Origin: Straminergon stramineum
Lineage: Eukaryota; Streptophyta; Bryopsida; Hypnales; Calliergonaceae
Reading direction: 5' to 3'
NCBI GenBank assembly: GCA_963920665.1
Contig: OY987265.1
Coordinates: 10,979,001 to 11,043,000 of the forward strand
DNA: 64,000 nt
Shown here piece after piece: positions 1 to 12,400 of this stretch. The first letter of the stretch is position 1. Every line of letters starts with the position of its first letter. The notes beneath the pieces are model-generated. The model had not been told where the DNA came from, made no database searches, and worked only from the letters and a program-made list of their open reading frames with translations. Position numbers and translations under genes: made by a program.

Positions 1-322
1 TGTGTATTAAAAATGTTGTTAGTTAGGGTCTTAGAATTCAATTAAAATAGACCTTTTAATTACATTCACTTTGCTCACATCATTCCTAATATCCAATACA
101 TTTGTACCTTTACATGAGGTTACTACTAATTATTATCACTTAGTGAACTTGTTGCATACTTGATATTCCTAATTTCCTACAACTCATATATTGATAATGT
201 GAATGTAAAGTCTTGCTATGAGAATTTATCATGCCAACCTATATAAGTGATGAAGGATATCATTTGTGTACTAAGAAATTCAATGGATGGATTTTGTTCA
301 ATCAAGACTAGAATACCCTAAT

Positions 323-1621
323 CACTAGAAGAAAAATCTATCTACTACAACCAACTAAAATGCAATTAAATGTCCTATACAACTATCTTGCGACTGTAGC
401 TAGCCCTCTCTATTTGCACCAAATTCTTACATCATTGTTTTACATCAATAGTACAATGTTCTAGTTGCAAAGTAGTTGCAGAATGAAGTGAATACATTGT
501 TTTAGTTGCAAAGCAGTCATAGAATGAAGTGTAGGATTACAAGAATTGAAACAAAGTTCAAATTTAGAATGAATGTGAATTACTCTCCATCCAATATTCA
601 TCACAATGTTGATGTGGATAAGTCTACACTCTTTGGAATCGACTGTGTCTATTTGCACGAGCAAAAAAATGACTAGGAAATGACTAGGAAACAACTGCAA
701 TTGTAAAATGATGATAGTTGTTTCCTAATCGTTTTTTAGTTTTTCTTAGTCGTTTCCTAGTTGTTTGCGTAGTCATTTCTGATTATCTTATATCAATTGA
801 GCCATATCAATTGTCAAGAGTACCATTATACTAGACATATAAGACTTGTAAGTTGTACTCTATTATAATGAATTTGTTAATAGAATTCTAAGATTTCTAC
901 ATTTTGTAGATTTCTGTAGTGTGTAGATTTCTACAATTTTTTAAATTCCATAGTGTGAAGAGTTTTATAATTTGTAGATTTCGAAAGTGTGTAGAATTTT
1001 ACAATTTGCAGATTTCTATATTCTATAAAAATCTAAAAATATTTAGAAATCCACTTTTTTTTAAAACCTATGAAATTGTAAAATTTCCTAAACCAACAAA
1101 ATCTATTACATACCATTATTCAAATTTTTGAAATTTAAAAAAGAAGTTAGATATGAAATTTTGAAATCTACAAATCATTAAGATTAGATTGTAAAATCTA
1201 CAAATCTACAAGTCATAGACAAGTTGCAAATTAGTCACAAACAAGGCGCAATGAAGCTACAAACAAGGCACAATGAAGTTACAAATGAGTCGCAATGAAG
1301 TTAGAGATAAGTTGCAATAAAGTCATGGATGAATCACTAATAAGTGAAATATTAGTTACAAATGAGTCACCAACAAGTCGCACAAGCCATCAATTCAATA
1401 ACCAACCTCACATGGCAACAAATACCACATTTAAGCAACCATGTTACAAAAGTTTATTGACAAAGTTCCAAGTAGGCTATTGTGACTTGCGACTACAAAT
1501 CTACATGTCACTTGTGGACAACAATTGCGAGTCTCCAAATTAGCACTAGTGGCAAAATGTCCTATGCAACTCAAAACGAATTGCATTTTGCAATCACAAA
1601 AACCCTCATTTTCTTTTAGTG
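323..1621. mobile_element. CACTA-type non-autonomous element (copy A)
   Basis: The element begins CACTAGAAGAAAAAT and ends ATTTTCTTTTAGTG, which are inverted CACTA termini. It is flanked by a 3-base direct repeat, AAT, at 320-322 and 1622-1624, the target-site size typical of En/Spm (CACTA) transposons. It is about 1.3 kb and has no transposase reading frame. The interior has degenerate short tandem repeats around 890-1030 (variants of GTAGATTTCT) and 1200-1400 (variants of AAGTCACAAATGAGTCGCAA), plus inverted TTGTTTCCTAG-like motifs near 680-770. Related copies are at 34223-36652 and 54679-55714. Confidence 0.85.
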
Positions 1622-2330
1622 AATGCTTAGAAAGAACAAGATTATAAAGTATAACCAATGGTGATATTCAACACTTTCAAATGCAAAAGAAATTCATACA
1701 TTGATAAAAAAAAATTATCATCTCAATAGTTTTGATTCTAGTATTTATTGATCCCTCAACAATTTTATAATATAAAATTTTCAAAAATCTTAGTCCTAAA
1801 TATCTGAAAACGCTTAATTAATGTGATGTAAATAGTACCCTCTACACTACATGTAGTCTTGTGTAAGGTATCTTCATCTAATTGTGATCCTTCTCTAGAC
1901 CAAGCCCTACAATTTATTGCCTAAAATGTATTGTTTCTATATTCATAAGAGTCTATGGTTACTTCTAGATACATTTGTTTTTATATAGCATTCTTAGAAT
2001 TCATTGTTTATTCACATGGTGTCCAAAACATACTTAAAAAGAGTCCCTAGAATATTCTTTTGACTTCCAAGAAGACCCAACAAAAAATTAGGCAATATAA
2101 TAATGGGAACAATGCTCAATTTGTTTTTTTAGGGGGAATTAGGTATAGCTACTTGAGTGTATAGAGCACCTATTGATTTTCTAAGTTGTCTTATGCTACT
2201 AGCTAGTGTGTTATTATCTCCAAAGTATGGCACAATGAAGTTGTTATAGGCCTTTTAATCATTTCTTCCATTTCAAAGTCACTCATCTATGTCCATATGC
2301 ATGTTTTGTGCTATGATCATATGTAAGGCA
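1622..2330. other. AT-rich sequence without recognised gene
   Basis: Between the CACTA-type element and the transposon relic no convincing reading frame is visible. The stretch is conserved in copy B (about 36653-37330). It may be the flank of the degraded PIF/Harbinger element that follows, but I could not define that element's terminus. Confidence 0.5.
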
Positions 2331-2429
2331 TAATGCATAGATTATGCTCCAAATTTGCATGCTCTCAAATTTTTATGGTCAAGGATCATGGTCATCATAC
2401 AAGAAGAAATACAAGATTATCCTTATTGC

Positions 2430-2790
2430 ATTTTGAAATGATAAGAGGGCTAGTGAGATTAGTAACAATGATGGATATCATGAATGTAAGTGGTATGAAA
2501 AAATGGACTTGTGGGATGGATCTAAGGCAAGTGTCCAAAACCAGATTCTTGCTAGTGTCCAAGAAAACACTTTGAAGTCATTAAGTACAAACAATATTTC
2601 TTTTGCATTACCATTTGAACTTTAGTAGAAGTAGAAGACAAAGGTAGCCAAAATAGATAGATTTCTAGAGCGAGTCATAGACAATAGTAAGAATCTTGTA
2701 GCCTCATTCCAAGTCAATACTGAATTAGTAAAGAAGATAGATGCTTGTATAGCAATTCTAGTCTAGAAATTGTAGTTGTAAGAAAAAAAC
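2430..2790 (+). pseudogene. Relic of a transposon accessory protein (possible PIF/Harbinger ORF1)
   Basis: Read in one forward frame, this stretch gives protein-like sequence broken by stops, including HECKWYEKMDLWDGSKASVQ and later NSKNLVASFQVNTELVKKID. It faces the transposase relic at 2927-4140, an arrangement seen in PIF/Harbinger elements, which encode a Myb/SANT-type ORF1 and a DDE transposase. The ORF1 assignment rests on position and general composition, not on a motif I can name with certainty. In copy B the same relic is split by the fold-back element at 37664-38714. Confidence 0.4.
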
Positions 2791-2926
2791 ATATGTGTTT
2801 ATAATTCTTCTAAATGAAGAGTTTGTTTTAAGTGATTCTACTAGCTATGTAATATGATGTTAGATAGTAAACTATCATATATTATCTACTATTTCACCTA
2901 CTCATTTGAATTAGTAACACAAAATA

Positions 2927-4140
2927 TCAAGGAAGATTGATTTGTAATTTGTATTGTTGTAATTCTTTTGCCATGGCCATATGTGCTTGTATTTCTTTTT
3001 GCAATAAGTCTTCATCTTTGCAAATTTTAGTTATAAAAAATGAATTCATTGATTCTTCTACTTCATCTATGCAAGAACTTTCTTCAACTAATTCAAACTC
3101 ATTTTTTACTTCTTCCATACTTGCCTGTTGTAATTGTAAGTTTTGTCCTTCTCTCAAGATTCTCTCTCATACCTACATTTGTAGTTCTCTACAAACTTCT
3201 TCAATCCATTCGTAATCAAATCCATCATTGGAAATTATACAAAGCTTGTGCAAGATTATGTAGCTAGAAACAATGTTAGGAACACATTACAAAGGGCAAT
3301 CCGTTATTTTCCATCAAAACTCACTACCAACCCTTTAAGATCATAAAAGCTCATTGGACAGACATGCACATTGAACTACAAATGAAATTTCAATTCGACT
3401 TAAAATCTTCTAAGCTTGGATTAGCTCATCCTTTGAATGGTGAGTACATCCATGGTCGTATAGCATACACAACATCTCCTACAAGCTTGTAAGGATACAA
3501 ATATTAACCTTTTATATACTTTTGCCCCACTTTTATAAGTTCAAAAAAATGGTCTAATTATACATACTCCCTACCACCCAAATTCATACTTATATAATTA
3601 GTCCCCAAACACACATCTTGTATCTACTATTGTTTGAAGTAATATTAGGTGAAATGATTTTTTATAATAGTAGTCTTCACCTCAAATAAGTAGAGCTAAA
3701 ATTGGTATATGTGAATCATCTACAACTCCAATTTGTGAGGTATACCATGTAGAGCTTCAAACTCTTTGCTTAAAATCCTAAATTGTGGTTTATGTGGAAT
3801 ACATACAAACAATTGTCACAAATACAATATGATCACAGGACAACAAATTTGAAATATGATAAATAATTGGTTTGGCAATTCCAATTAAATCACCCATACT
3901 TGCAATCTTTTTTCTTATCTAAGTCTCATTAATGGGACTACAATTTTAGTTTTGATTGGTATACTATCTTGATGTTTGTATTTTTTTGTAAAAAAGATCT
4001 ATGCTTTATACATAGAAAACAGAATGTTCCATGAGAAATATGAGTTCTATTCTTGAACTTGCTCTCAATGTATGACTCTAGTAAGAGTCTATCAACAAAT
4101 CTCCCATGTCTTGAAAATGATCACATTGAATAGTCTCTTT
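2927..4140 (-). pseudogene. PIF/Harbinger (DDE_Tnp_4-like) transposase relic, copy A
   Basis: Minus-strand translation shows characteristic blocks of a PIF/Harbinger nuclease, interrupted by stops and frame changes. Near 3850-3700: a HGIPH block where the family has a GxPxxxGxxDxxHIPI region. Near 3500-3430: IRPWMYSPFKG, matching the family's YPxxPWLxxPFK block. Near 3360-3310: an FMILKGW block matching FGxLKxRW. Near 3290-3200: VPNIVSSYIILHKLCIIS, matching the conserved VxxIVxACxxLHNxC block. A Glu/Lys-rich tail ends near 2927. The protein is dead. Such transposases cut and move DNA in the nucleus. The same relic occurs in copy B. Confidence 0.75.
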
Positions 4141-5107
4141 TTCCAAAAACACTTAAAAAAGCAAATATAAAAGAGCTCACTTTTTCCCACTCCTTTATAA
4201 AAAACAAACCTTGTAGATTTATCACATTTTGAATGACCATATAAAATCATCAAAACATAACCATGGTTATCAATACTCTTTACTTTCTTTCACCTATAGT
4301 AAATAATTGCAAAAGGAAGGGGGACATAAATTTTAGAAGAAGACATGAAGAGGAGAAGAAAAGAAAGCAAGCAAAAAGAAGACAAGGTGAGAAGAGGACA
4401 AATGAAAAAGATTGAAGAATTCAAAAGCTAAAATTAGGATGATGATTTGAAGACCAAATGGCACCCATGGTCCCATGTAGCCTAGAATCATAGCTTGAAA
4501 ATTCTTATTTAGTGGTCACTTTTCAATTTTCACCAAGACCATTGCTACTAGAAGCTTCTTTTCATTTTAATGGGCTCTTACATCTACTATAGGAACTCAC
4601 TTTCATTTCTTTTGGGCCCTTGCATTATAATATTTTCATCCAAATAAGTAGGGTAGTACTTAGGGTCTATTCCCACCTAGTATTTTCAAATTCCATATAT
4701 TAAAATACAAAAATTTTGCAAGAAATAATCTTTTGTTTATGAAAGTTCAAGTTCAAAACTACTATAAAAGTTTCTTAACTAGGTGCAATTCACACATAGA
4801 TCATATTTCTTCAACCATCATGACCAACCACACCCCTACAACTAGAGACCACCCCATCGACAAAAAAAAATCAAAATTTCCAATTCAAAATGATTTTGGA
4901 AATTAACAAATCCCCTTGCTAAATCCATACCAAGGAAAATTAATTGTTAAGAAAATTCAATTTAGTCATGGAATATATAACAATGCAATTTGTTGTCAAC
5001 ATATGTTTACTCAACAATAGGTGTAAAGGTCATTTTTATAATGAAATCCATTTTTCGTCATGAATCCTCAAAAGATATGGGACAATTTGAAGATGAGAGT
5101 TTGACAA
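4141..5107. other. Transposon-derived and AT-rich sequence, no gene seen
   Basis: A purine-rich stretch near 4310-4420 (GAAGAGGAGAAGAAAAG-like) and AT-rich sequence lie here, also present in copy B. A block near 5040-5110 containing GATATGGGACAATTTGAAG recurs inverted near 29520-29590, marking the outer part of the palindromic repeat family. No reading frame here looks like a gene. Confidence 0.5.
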
Positions 5108-5295
5108 CTCATTGTCAAAATGTCAAAATTGTGTTCAATGTAGAACTTTAGACCTCATTTTGGCATAGTACAATACAACAATTTTTTCCAAGTAAATTTG
5201 AACTACGAAAAGTTGTTAAATCAAGCAAACTTTCATCTCCACAAAATCTATTTGAGATTTAGAGACTCCAATCAAAAGTTAGGGACAAAATTCAT
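5108..5295. repeat. Single arm of a palindromic repeat (copy A)
   Basis: This block matches the left arm of the full inverted repeats at 41171-41560 (copy B) and 29112-29497. In copy A the right arm is missing and the sequence runs directly into the outer flank (near AAAATTCATGC). Because an unrelated locus also has both arms, loss of an arm from copy A is more likely than gain in copy B. Confidence 0.7.
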
Positions 5296-5876
5296 GCTTT
5301 AATTTGACTTAACTAGGTATGAGTGGTTGAGCTTTTACTAATCCTAATTTCCATATCCTACATGAGTTGTTTTACCTCCTACTACCCCATGTGTATAAAT
5401 TGATTGTGTGTACATTCCAAATACTTCCCCCCAAAAAATGACATGCAAATTTAGGTGAGGTTCTTGCCAAATACTTTCAGATTTTATTTATTTGTAAAGG
5501 TTGAGCCTTGCTAATATACCACTATAGTAGACAATGCTCTTATGTAAAGGGCCTTCATCAGGAACTTCAAGGCATGTGAACATGGTGCCACAATGGTGCA
5601 TTGAAGTGCAATTATGTTAATTTGGTGCCAACCTCCATACCAACCTAGTATGGATAAAATGACACTAAAATGACCTGTATGCTGCCTTTAGTGTCAAAAT
5701 GGCATCAAAACAATCTAGCCCAACTTTTCTGATGTTGTGAAGCTCAAGTACATAAGAACGCCTACAATATTTGAAATATCCATTTCTTAAAATAAATAAA
5801 AATCTTTTGAAAACCATTTTCCTCATGTTTTTTTAGAAAGTATTGACTGTAAAACCGCTTCTATTTGCATGTCACA
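5296..5876. other. Upstream region of wax gene A, no gene seen
   Basis: AT-rich sequence. About 5552-5744 does not match the corresponding part of copy B (41816-42115), so the two copies differ in upstream sequence roughly 0.7-0.9 kb before the start codon. Similarity resumes near the shared motif CTCAAGTACATAAGAAC at 5750. Confidence 0.5.
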
Positions 5877-6393
5877 TCACACGCCATCTAGGTTCGATGG
5901 ATAGCAAATGACGCAGGTGACGGAGAATGCGCTGTAAATCTCATTCATTCTGCCCTTCCTCCCTGACGGAACTTCCCGACGGAACTCCCGGACGGCCTCC
6001 TGACGGCCTCCCTGACGAAATCCGTGACGAAATCCCTGCCGTCTCCCTGGCGATGAATAATGAAAGGAATTCTCAGAAGCTAAAAAGTGTGCGCACTCGA
6101 GAATATTACAGTCCCCAGATTCGCCGTTGTAACTGAAGTTCGCTTTCCCCGCCTTCAATTCGGGGCCGAGTCACGGCTCGTCTCGTATCTCTTGGCAGCC
6201 GCCTGTGGCCTTACCTCCTCTCCTGGTCAAACTGACCGAGGTCCGGCATTCAGGCAACCTATGAAATGCAATGCACGTTATGAAATGCAGGTCCATGCAC
6301 AGTTGTTACAACTTATAAAGCTTTGGGCAATGATGGCTCAAGTAGATGCAGTTGCAGTTGCAGTTGCAGGTGAGCCTCGATCGATCGTCGACG
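5877..6393 (+). promoter_or_regulatory. GC-rich promoter/leader of wax gene A with TGACG repeats
   Basis: A GC-rich island in AT-rich surroundings, directly upstream of the gene. Six TGACG motifs lie between about 5909 and 6030, four of them in a degenerate repeat of CCTGACGGAACT- and CCTGACGAAATC-like units. TGACG is the core of as-1-type sites bound by TGA bZIP factors, but whether it acts here is inference. A GCAGTT hexamer repeat near 6346-6369 is followed by CAGGTGAGC, a good splice-donor match, so a 5'-leader intron is possible. I cannot place the transcription start. Confidence 0.55.
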
Positions 6394-6423
6394 ATGGTTG
6401 CTAGATTATTATTGCGCGCTTAG
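6394..6423 (+). other. Short upstream reading frame in the leader of gene A
   Basis: ATG at 6394 opens a nine-residue frame (MVARLLLRA) ending at TAG 6421-6423, 65 bases before the main ATG. The identical 30 bases are present in copy B at 42721-42750. If the leader is transcribed and not spliced out here, it could lower translation of the main frame. Confidence 0.4.
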
Positions 6424-6487
6424 CTTCGGGTTCTAGCTGATTGCAATTGAACTTGGAATTGAATTGGGATCGATACGCCGTTTTGCA

Positions 6488-9400
6488 ATGGCGAGCAAGC
6501 CGGGAGCTTGGACGGAGCCTCCATGGTCAAGTCTCGGGGCGTGGAAGGTGGGTGCTGCTTCCAGGCATTCCTCTGTCATGTCAATGCTCTTAATTACCTT
6601 GCTGGTCTTGGTTGAATTTCCAGTGGAAGTGACGATCCTTTCGATCAAACAGCAGTTGCAAACGAAAATGTCGAGAGCTTGTTGCTCTTGATTGGAGTCT
6701 GTGATTATCTCAGGATATGTAAGCTAGTGCTGGAATTAGTGGTGGAATTAACTGGGGAGGTCGCATTCGAGAATGGAACGAAGTTGAGATTTCTAGATTG
6801 GGTGGAGGTCTGGGTACACAACTCCCATATTATATGGCCTCAATTATAATCACTTATAATGCAGTTTAGTCCAATCTCAATGGATATGATTTGTTTAAAT
6901 TATGTAGAAAATTCTTGTATCATTCCCTTTTACAAAGAATCAAGAAAGGGAAATTATATTCATGAAATGAATATTCTTTGAGGACGATACTAGAATTAAA
7001 AATCTAATTATATGGGTTATTTTAATACATGTATAATGGGACAAGATATCCAAACACTACAAATGCATTTTAATTTTAACTGGAGGGAACTTCTTGTATG
7101 GATTTAAAGAAACAAACTATGTATAGGAGTTTCAATTCTTCACATATATTGTGAATTTTTTTTCTAATATGTATGGAACATAACATTTTTTACATTAAAA
7201 AAAAAATTGGTCTTCACCTAACCTTTTAGTCTTTTTAATTTGACAACCTTTTTACAAAAGCCATCCTCTACACTGTTTTAATGCCAATGACCCCTGAGTT
7301 GCTTACACGGGGTGGATGGTGGAATTTGTGGGTTTGACAGTTCAGAAGCGATAAGCATAGAGTTTGATTGGAACAGGGATGCACGCTGTTTTTCAGAGAT
7401 ACGAGTAGTTTTAGCTGCTACGCTTCAGGATTCTGTTGAGGAGCGCAATGAAGTCTGCAGGATTAAGCTACACTGCATGTCTGTCTGAGCATGCGTGGCT
7501 AGTGTATTTGAATTTGCTGGGGTGGCATTGGTGGCAATCATTATGGGTTTCTATACGTGGATCAGGGTGAAGGGAAATCTTATGAACGTTCGTTGTAACG
7601 GAATGCGCAGTCTCGTTAGAAGGGTGCTGGATGCGCCATGAACTATGTAGGCTGAAATTGCACCTTGGTGCTAATTACCCGACTGTATCTATCTTTGGAT
7701 ACATAACTAGTGTTTTGGATTGGCGAGGTACCATTACTGACAATCTTTATTTATGGGTTTCTAGATTTGGGTTGGAGGGACTACGAACGTTTGTTGTAGC
7801 GGAATGCACAGAGTCTAGTGAAAGTGGTGATTAAAGCTGTCTTGGAATGAAACAAGTAACTCCAGCTGCTGATGTTTTGGATTTTGTACTGACGCTTATT
7901 AAAGGTTTAAGTATTGAGTTGCTCCTTCCTGGTGCCTGTCACTATCCTAGGAAACCGTTGGAATTGGTGAGCTAGCATTAGTGACAATCAACGTGAATTT
8001 GGTTTATTTTGCAGTGACTTTTGACATTTGACGGAACGAAATGCACAGAGCCCTTTAGAACGGTGACAGATTGAGGTTGCTTTAAAAAGTCAGAAACGTG
8101 TACCTTTAGCAGCTCGTATTTGCTTCTGCACTGAAGTTTGTACACTCAAACCTCGTCACTAAATTGACATTCTAGAATATCGTGCACCACTTTCCCACAC
8201 TATCATTGACAGTAGTGCTCGCGTATTCAAACTAGGTAGTATTGAAAAAGTTGGGACCCCGGGTGGTAAGGTTTGAGTGTAATACAAATGAATTTGCTTT
8301 TGTTGGTGTTTGTCACTATCTTAGCATCCTACACTCCACAACGGATTTTGATACTGCTAGAATTGAATGGCAATGTACGAACCACTAGTCGCAATCCATC
8401 CATCCATCCATAGATTCATAGATTTGCATGTCGACGTCATGTTGACAGTTTTAGTAATTTTCAGGGGGGTTGTGGAATGTGTGGTTGCAGTACACTCTGT
8501 TTCTCCCTTTTGTAGTGAAGGCAGTGCACACGAATTTGCTGGGAGGTCATGAAGCGGACAATTGGTGCTTCCACATGTTGTGCGTCTCCGCGCTGCGATA
8601 TTTAAACGGCCAAGCGTGGATGAGCGTATCGCGGTGCCACTGGCTCACTGGGAAGTACCGAATTCAGACCAAAGGCATTTCGTTTGAGCAAGTGGACAGG
8701 GAAAGCAACTGGTACTCATCTTGAAACCATAACGCTGAATTAGATTCTATAGCACTATTTGCCCTCTTGCAATTTTTATCTCAATGGAAAGGAAGAGGGG
8801 GCACTATTTATGAGGTCACCGGACTCAGGTTGTTAGAGACAGAACCCTCTCCAAACTAGATCAAGATGAAGACTGTCAAATCTTGAAGATTTGTGGCTTT
8901 TCAAAGAGTGGGAAGGATGGGCTTTTGACTCGAAATCGCCCTCTCTCATTTGCACTTTTGCAATTTCTATCTCAATGAAAGTAAGAAGTGTCACTTTGTA
9001 CAAGATAGCCAAAGTAGTCCGATTTGAGATGTGATTCTCTCCTCCAAACTAAATCTAGACTATCAAATCACCCTCCCCTTTTCCTCTTTTCCTCCTTTTT
9101 CCCTTTTGCAATTACTTTCTCAATGAAAGTTAGAGATGTCATTATGTACAAGATAGCAAGGTAGGTCCATAAAGCACCCATTTAAGAGCTGAAAATGAAT
9201 TTGGGGAGGTTAAAATTTCTTGAAATATTTTTCAGTAAATTTTCTTTGAAAGACAAATGGAATAGGCATCTAACCCAAGTCATTTCATATTTTTGGGAGC
9301 TTTGTAGAATTATTTATGAATTTAAAAAGTTGAAATGCAATGGTCACGATAAGTGTCCACCTTGTGAAATGTCTAGTATTTGTACATTGTTGGTGCAATC

Positions 9401-12400
9401 AAAAAGTGAAATGTACAAATAGTGTACATTTTAGGAGGTGGATGCTTTTAGAGCCTGAGTGCGTTATGGACCTCCTACCTTGAAACTCAAGCCAATAGAG
9501 ATATAAACCTCTCCTTCAATGTAGATGAAGACTATCAAAATCTTGAAGATCTATGGCTCTCTCAAAGATTGTGAGAAAGATGAGATTATAACTCTAAACC
9601 AACAACCTTCTTTTCAACCTTGTTGCAGCATTTTTGACAATGAAAGTGACAAGAGAGGGTTATCTGGAAGGTTTAATTTAGTTGTTTACTCTTCATTTTG
9701 TTAGTCTTTACAATTTTGTGCCCCCCTACAAAACGAGTCTCAACTTTTTTTGCCACAACATTTTAGTTCAATACTAAAAACTTTGCCATCCTTCGCAACA
9801 CTTTGCTCTAGTCACACCAGTTTGATTGTCAAACTTCGCTACTATGAATAGTGAGACTGCAAACTGAAAAGAATCGGTACAATTAACAAGGAGGGTAAAC
9901 ACAAAATACTAGATGTTTTACTTTGTTTTGGCAAACCATATTAATGTAATGGCTTGTGTTAATTTTGTTTGCAGGGATGATTACATAATCCTTCATGTAA
10001 TTGTAGCAACACTCGTGCATGTCGTGCTGCCAGGATTTCAAAACTTTCCAATCTTTTGGGATTCGAGAGGAATCCTCATCCTCCTGCTTTTGCATATGGG
10101 GCCGACTGAGTTTATCTATTACTGGCTTCATCGTGCTCTCCACCATCACGTACTCTTCAACAAATACCATTCACATCACCACTTATCGATCATCACTGAG
10201 CCTGTCTCAGGTATGGCAACCTCTGCATTGATTTACCAAAGTCACATATTTAAATTAGTGCAGGTGGAAATATTAATGTGTTTTACTAACTTTCACCCAA
10301 GGAAAGTTTTGTAGTGCACTAATTTTGCACCCTTAATAATAGGATAGATCAATGTAAATCATGCTTATATTTCCCTAATATTGGTTGTGCACTCATGCCT
10401 CTTTAAATTTAGCACATAGAGTCTCAATCTTTTTGCTATGACTTAGTTTGATTATGTAATAGTCAATGATATCATGAGGCATGTGAAGGATGATTTTAGA
10501 ATGTCGGTTTAGAGGTTATAATAAATGAGTGAATTTACAGTAAAATACTTGAATAATACTTGTATGAAATGGACTAATTTTAGAAGGGGGGTGGGTGGGT
10601 TTGGTGTGTGTGTGTGAACAGGATCAGTGCATTCCTTTGTTGAACATTTAATGTACACTGCAAACTTTGCCATTCCATTCTTAGGGACCTGGGCTCTTGG
10701 AGGGGCGTGTATGGGCATGTTCTACTTCTATTGGCTCTTCATTGACATTATGAACTCCATTGGTCATTGTAACTTCGAGTTTATTCCAACTTGGGTGTTT
10801 CGCGTTTGTCCTCCTCTGAAGTATCTGGTGTACACACCCACGTAAGCCTTACTCAACTTTTGCTCTTCACGTGGAACTCATTCCCGTGGCTCTCGGTGTT
10901 TTATTCCTTCTCCATCATTAAAATGGATATTTATTTTGTGTTTTGATGTTTTGTATCTCTTTTTTGAGAGGATTCTCATAATCGCCCAAATCCATTTGAC
11001 ATCTATGTTAATGAATTCCCTCCAGTAGGATCTTAATGTTCACCCAAGCTGTAATTGACACATGATAGACAACATCGATATCACGGCTCATCACGCAAAC
11101 CACCTCAACCATGAATTACTCACAAAAGAAAAAAAAGAGGATTGATTTGAAACCTCTCATGATGAAAATAATATGCAGGTGCTGATTCTCCGAGCAATCT
11201 ACTGTACTAATCTTCTATTAGAGTTTTAACCTTTAACAATAAATTCAATTCTAAGAAAAGATTCAGCAATTGAAGGGTGAAGATCCCAAGCCGAAATCTG
11301 TGAGGTTCTCCGAATCTAGGGTACTTACTCGGGTGCTGGGACCATGGCTTGCAGGTACCATTCATTGCATCATTCCCAAGTCCACACAAATTTTGCCCTT
11401 TTCATGCCGTTCTACGATCACCTTGGCGGGACGGCGGACAAAGCATCCGACTCGCTGTATGAGCAAGTGCGCGAAGGCAAGGAGGAGAAGCCCGACTTTG
11501 TGTTTCTTGTGCACGGAACGGACTTGTTGTCCGCTTTCCATCTGCCGTGTGGGATTGCTTCGTTTGCAGCGTGGCCGTATGCTCCGAAATGGTTCGTTCA
11601 TTTGCCGTTGTGGCCTCTGACGGTGCCCACTATGATCCTCTTCTGGGTCTTTGGCAACGTCCTCACCCTGGACAAGTATCGTTTGGAGGATTTGCGGACG
11701 GAGACCTGGGTGGTGCCCAGATTTGGATTCCAGGTACTTTACTGTCACTTTCCTGCAACATTTTGGGAATTCCAATTAGTACCTGTTTGGAAGGTTGTTA
11801 GCGAAACAGTGACACAGCTTTTGCAATAGGTTCAAGCAGGTGATTGTAGGAAGGCCTTCCGATATGGAGGTCTCTCTATGAATTGCATTGTGCTTATCTT
11901 GCCTCTCTATGATTAATCTCCTTTAGGTGGTGCATAAAAATTCTTGAAACAGAATCATTTTATTGGAATCCATGGTTAATAATCTCTTGCACCGTGACCT
12001 CTAATGTGATTGCTTGGAACGTTTTCTAAAGCAGTTTTAATGCTCGACAAGTGTACTACAATCAATGATAACAGTGGAAAGTGTGCCGAATATTTTAGAA
12101 TGTCATTGTAGAGGCCATATTAAAGCGGTTTTTTAATATTGAGTGCATTGTTGTTGTGGCAGTATTTTCTTCCATTTGAGAAGCAGCGCATCAACCGCCT
12201 CATAGAACATGCCATCTTAAAAGCTCAAGACAATGGAGTTCGGGTGTTTACTCTGGGTGCTCTAAACAAGGTAAGACTCCTATTAAGAAGCAAAACTGTA
12301 ACTAAAGTAACTACACCTAAAATCCCTCCAAAGAAGCATACTTTGAGCATGGATCCTGTAATTATTAAACCATCTAAGTTTTTGTTATCTCTTTGATTGT

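Noticed and set aside
1..5500. LTR retrotransposon spanning the region upstream of gene A
   Set aside because: No pair of long terminal repeats or polymerase motifs was found. Minus-strand blocks fit a PIF/Harbinger transposase instead.
5877..6404. Overlapping open frames on both strands upstream of gene A
   Set aside because: They arise from the GC-rich TGACG repeat region. They are not conserved as frames in copy B, where the repeat is shorter by a number of bases that breaks them.
11362..11775. 137-codon minus-strand frame opposite exon 5 of gene A
   Set aside because: It is antisense to a well-supported coding exon, and the same shadow appears in copy B because the exon is conserved.
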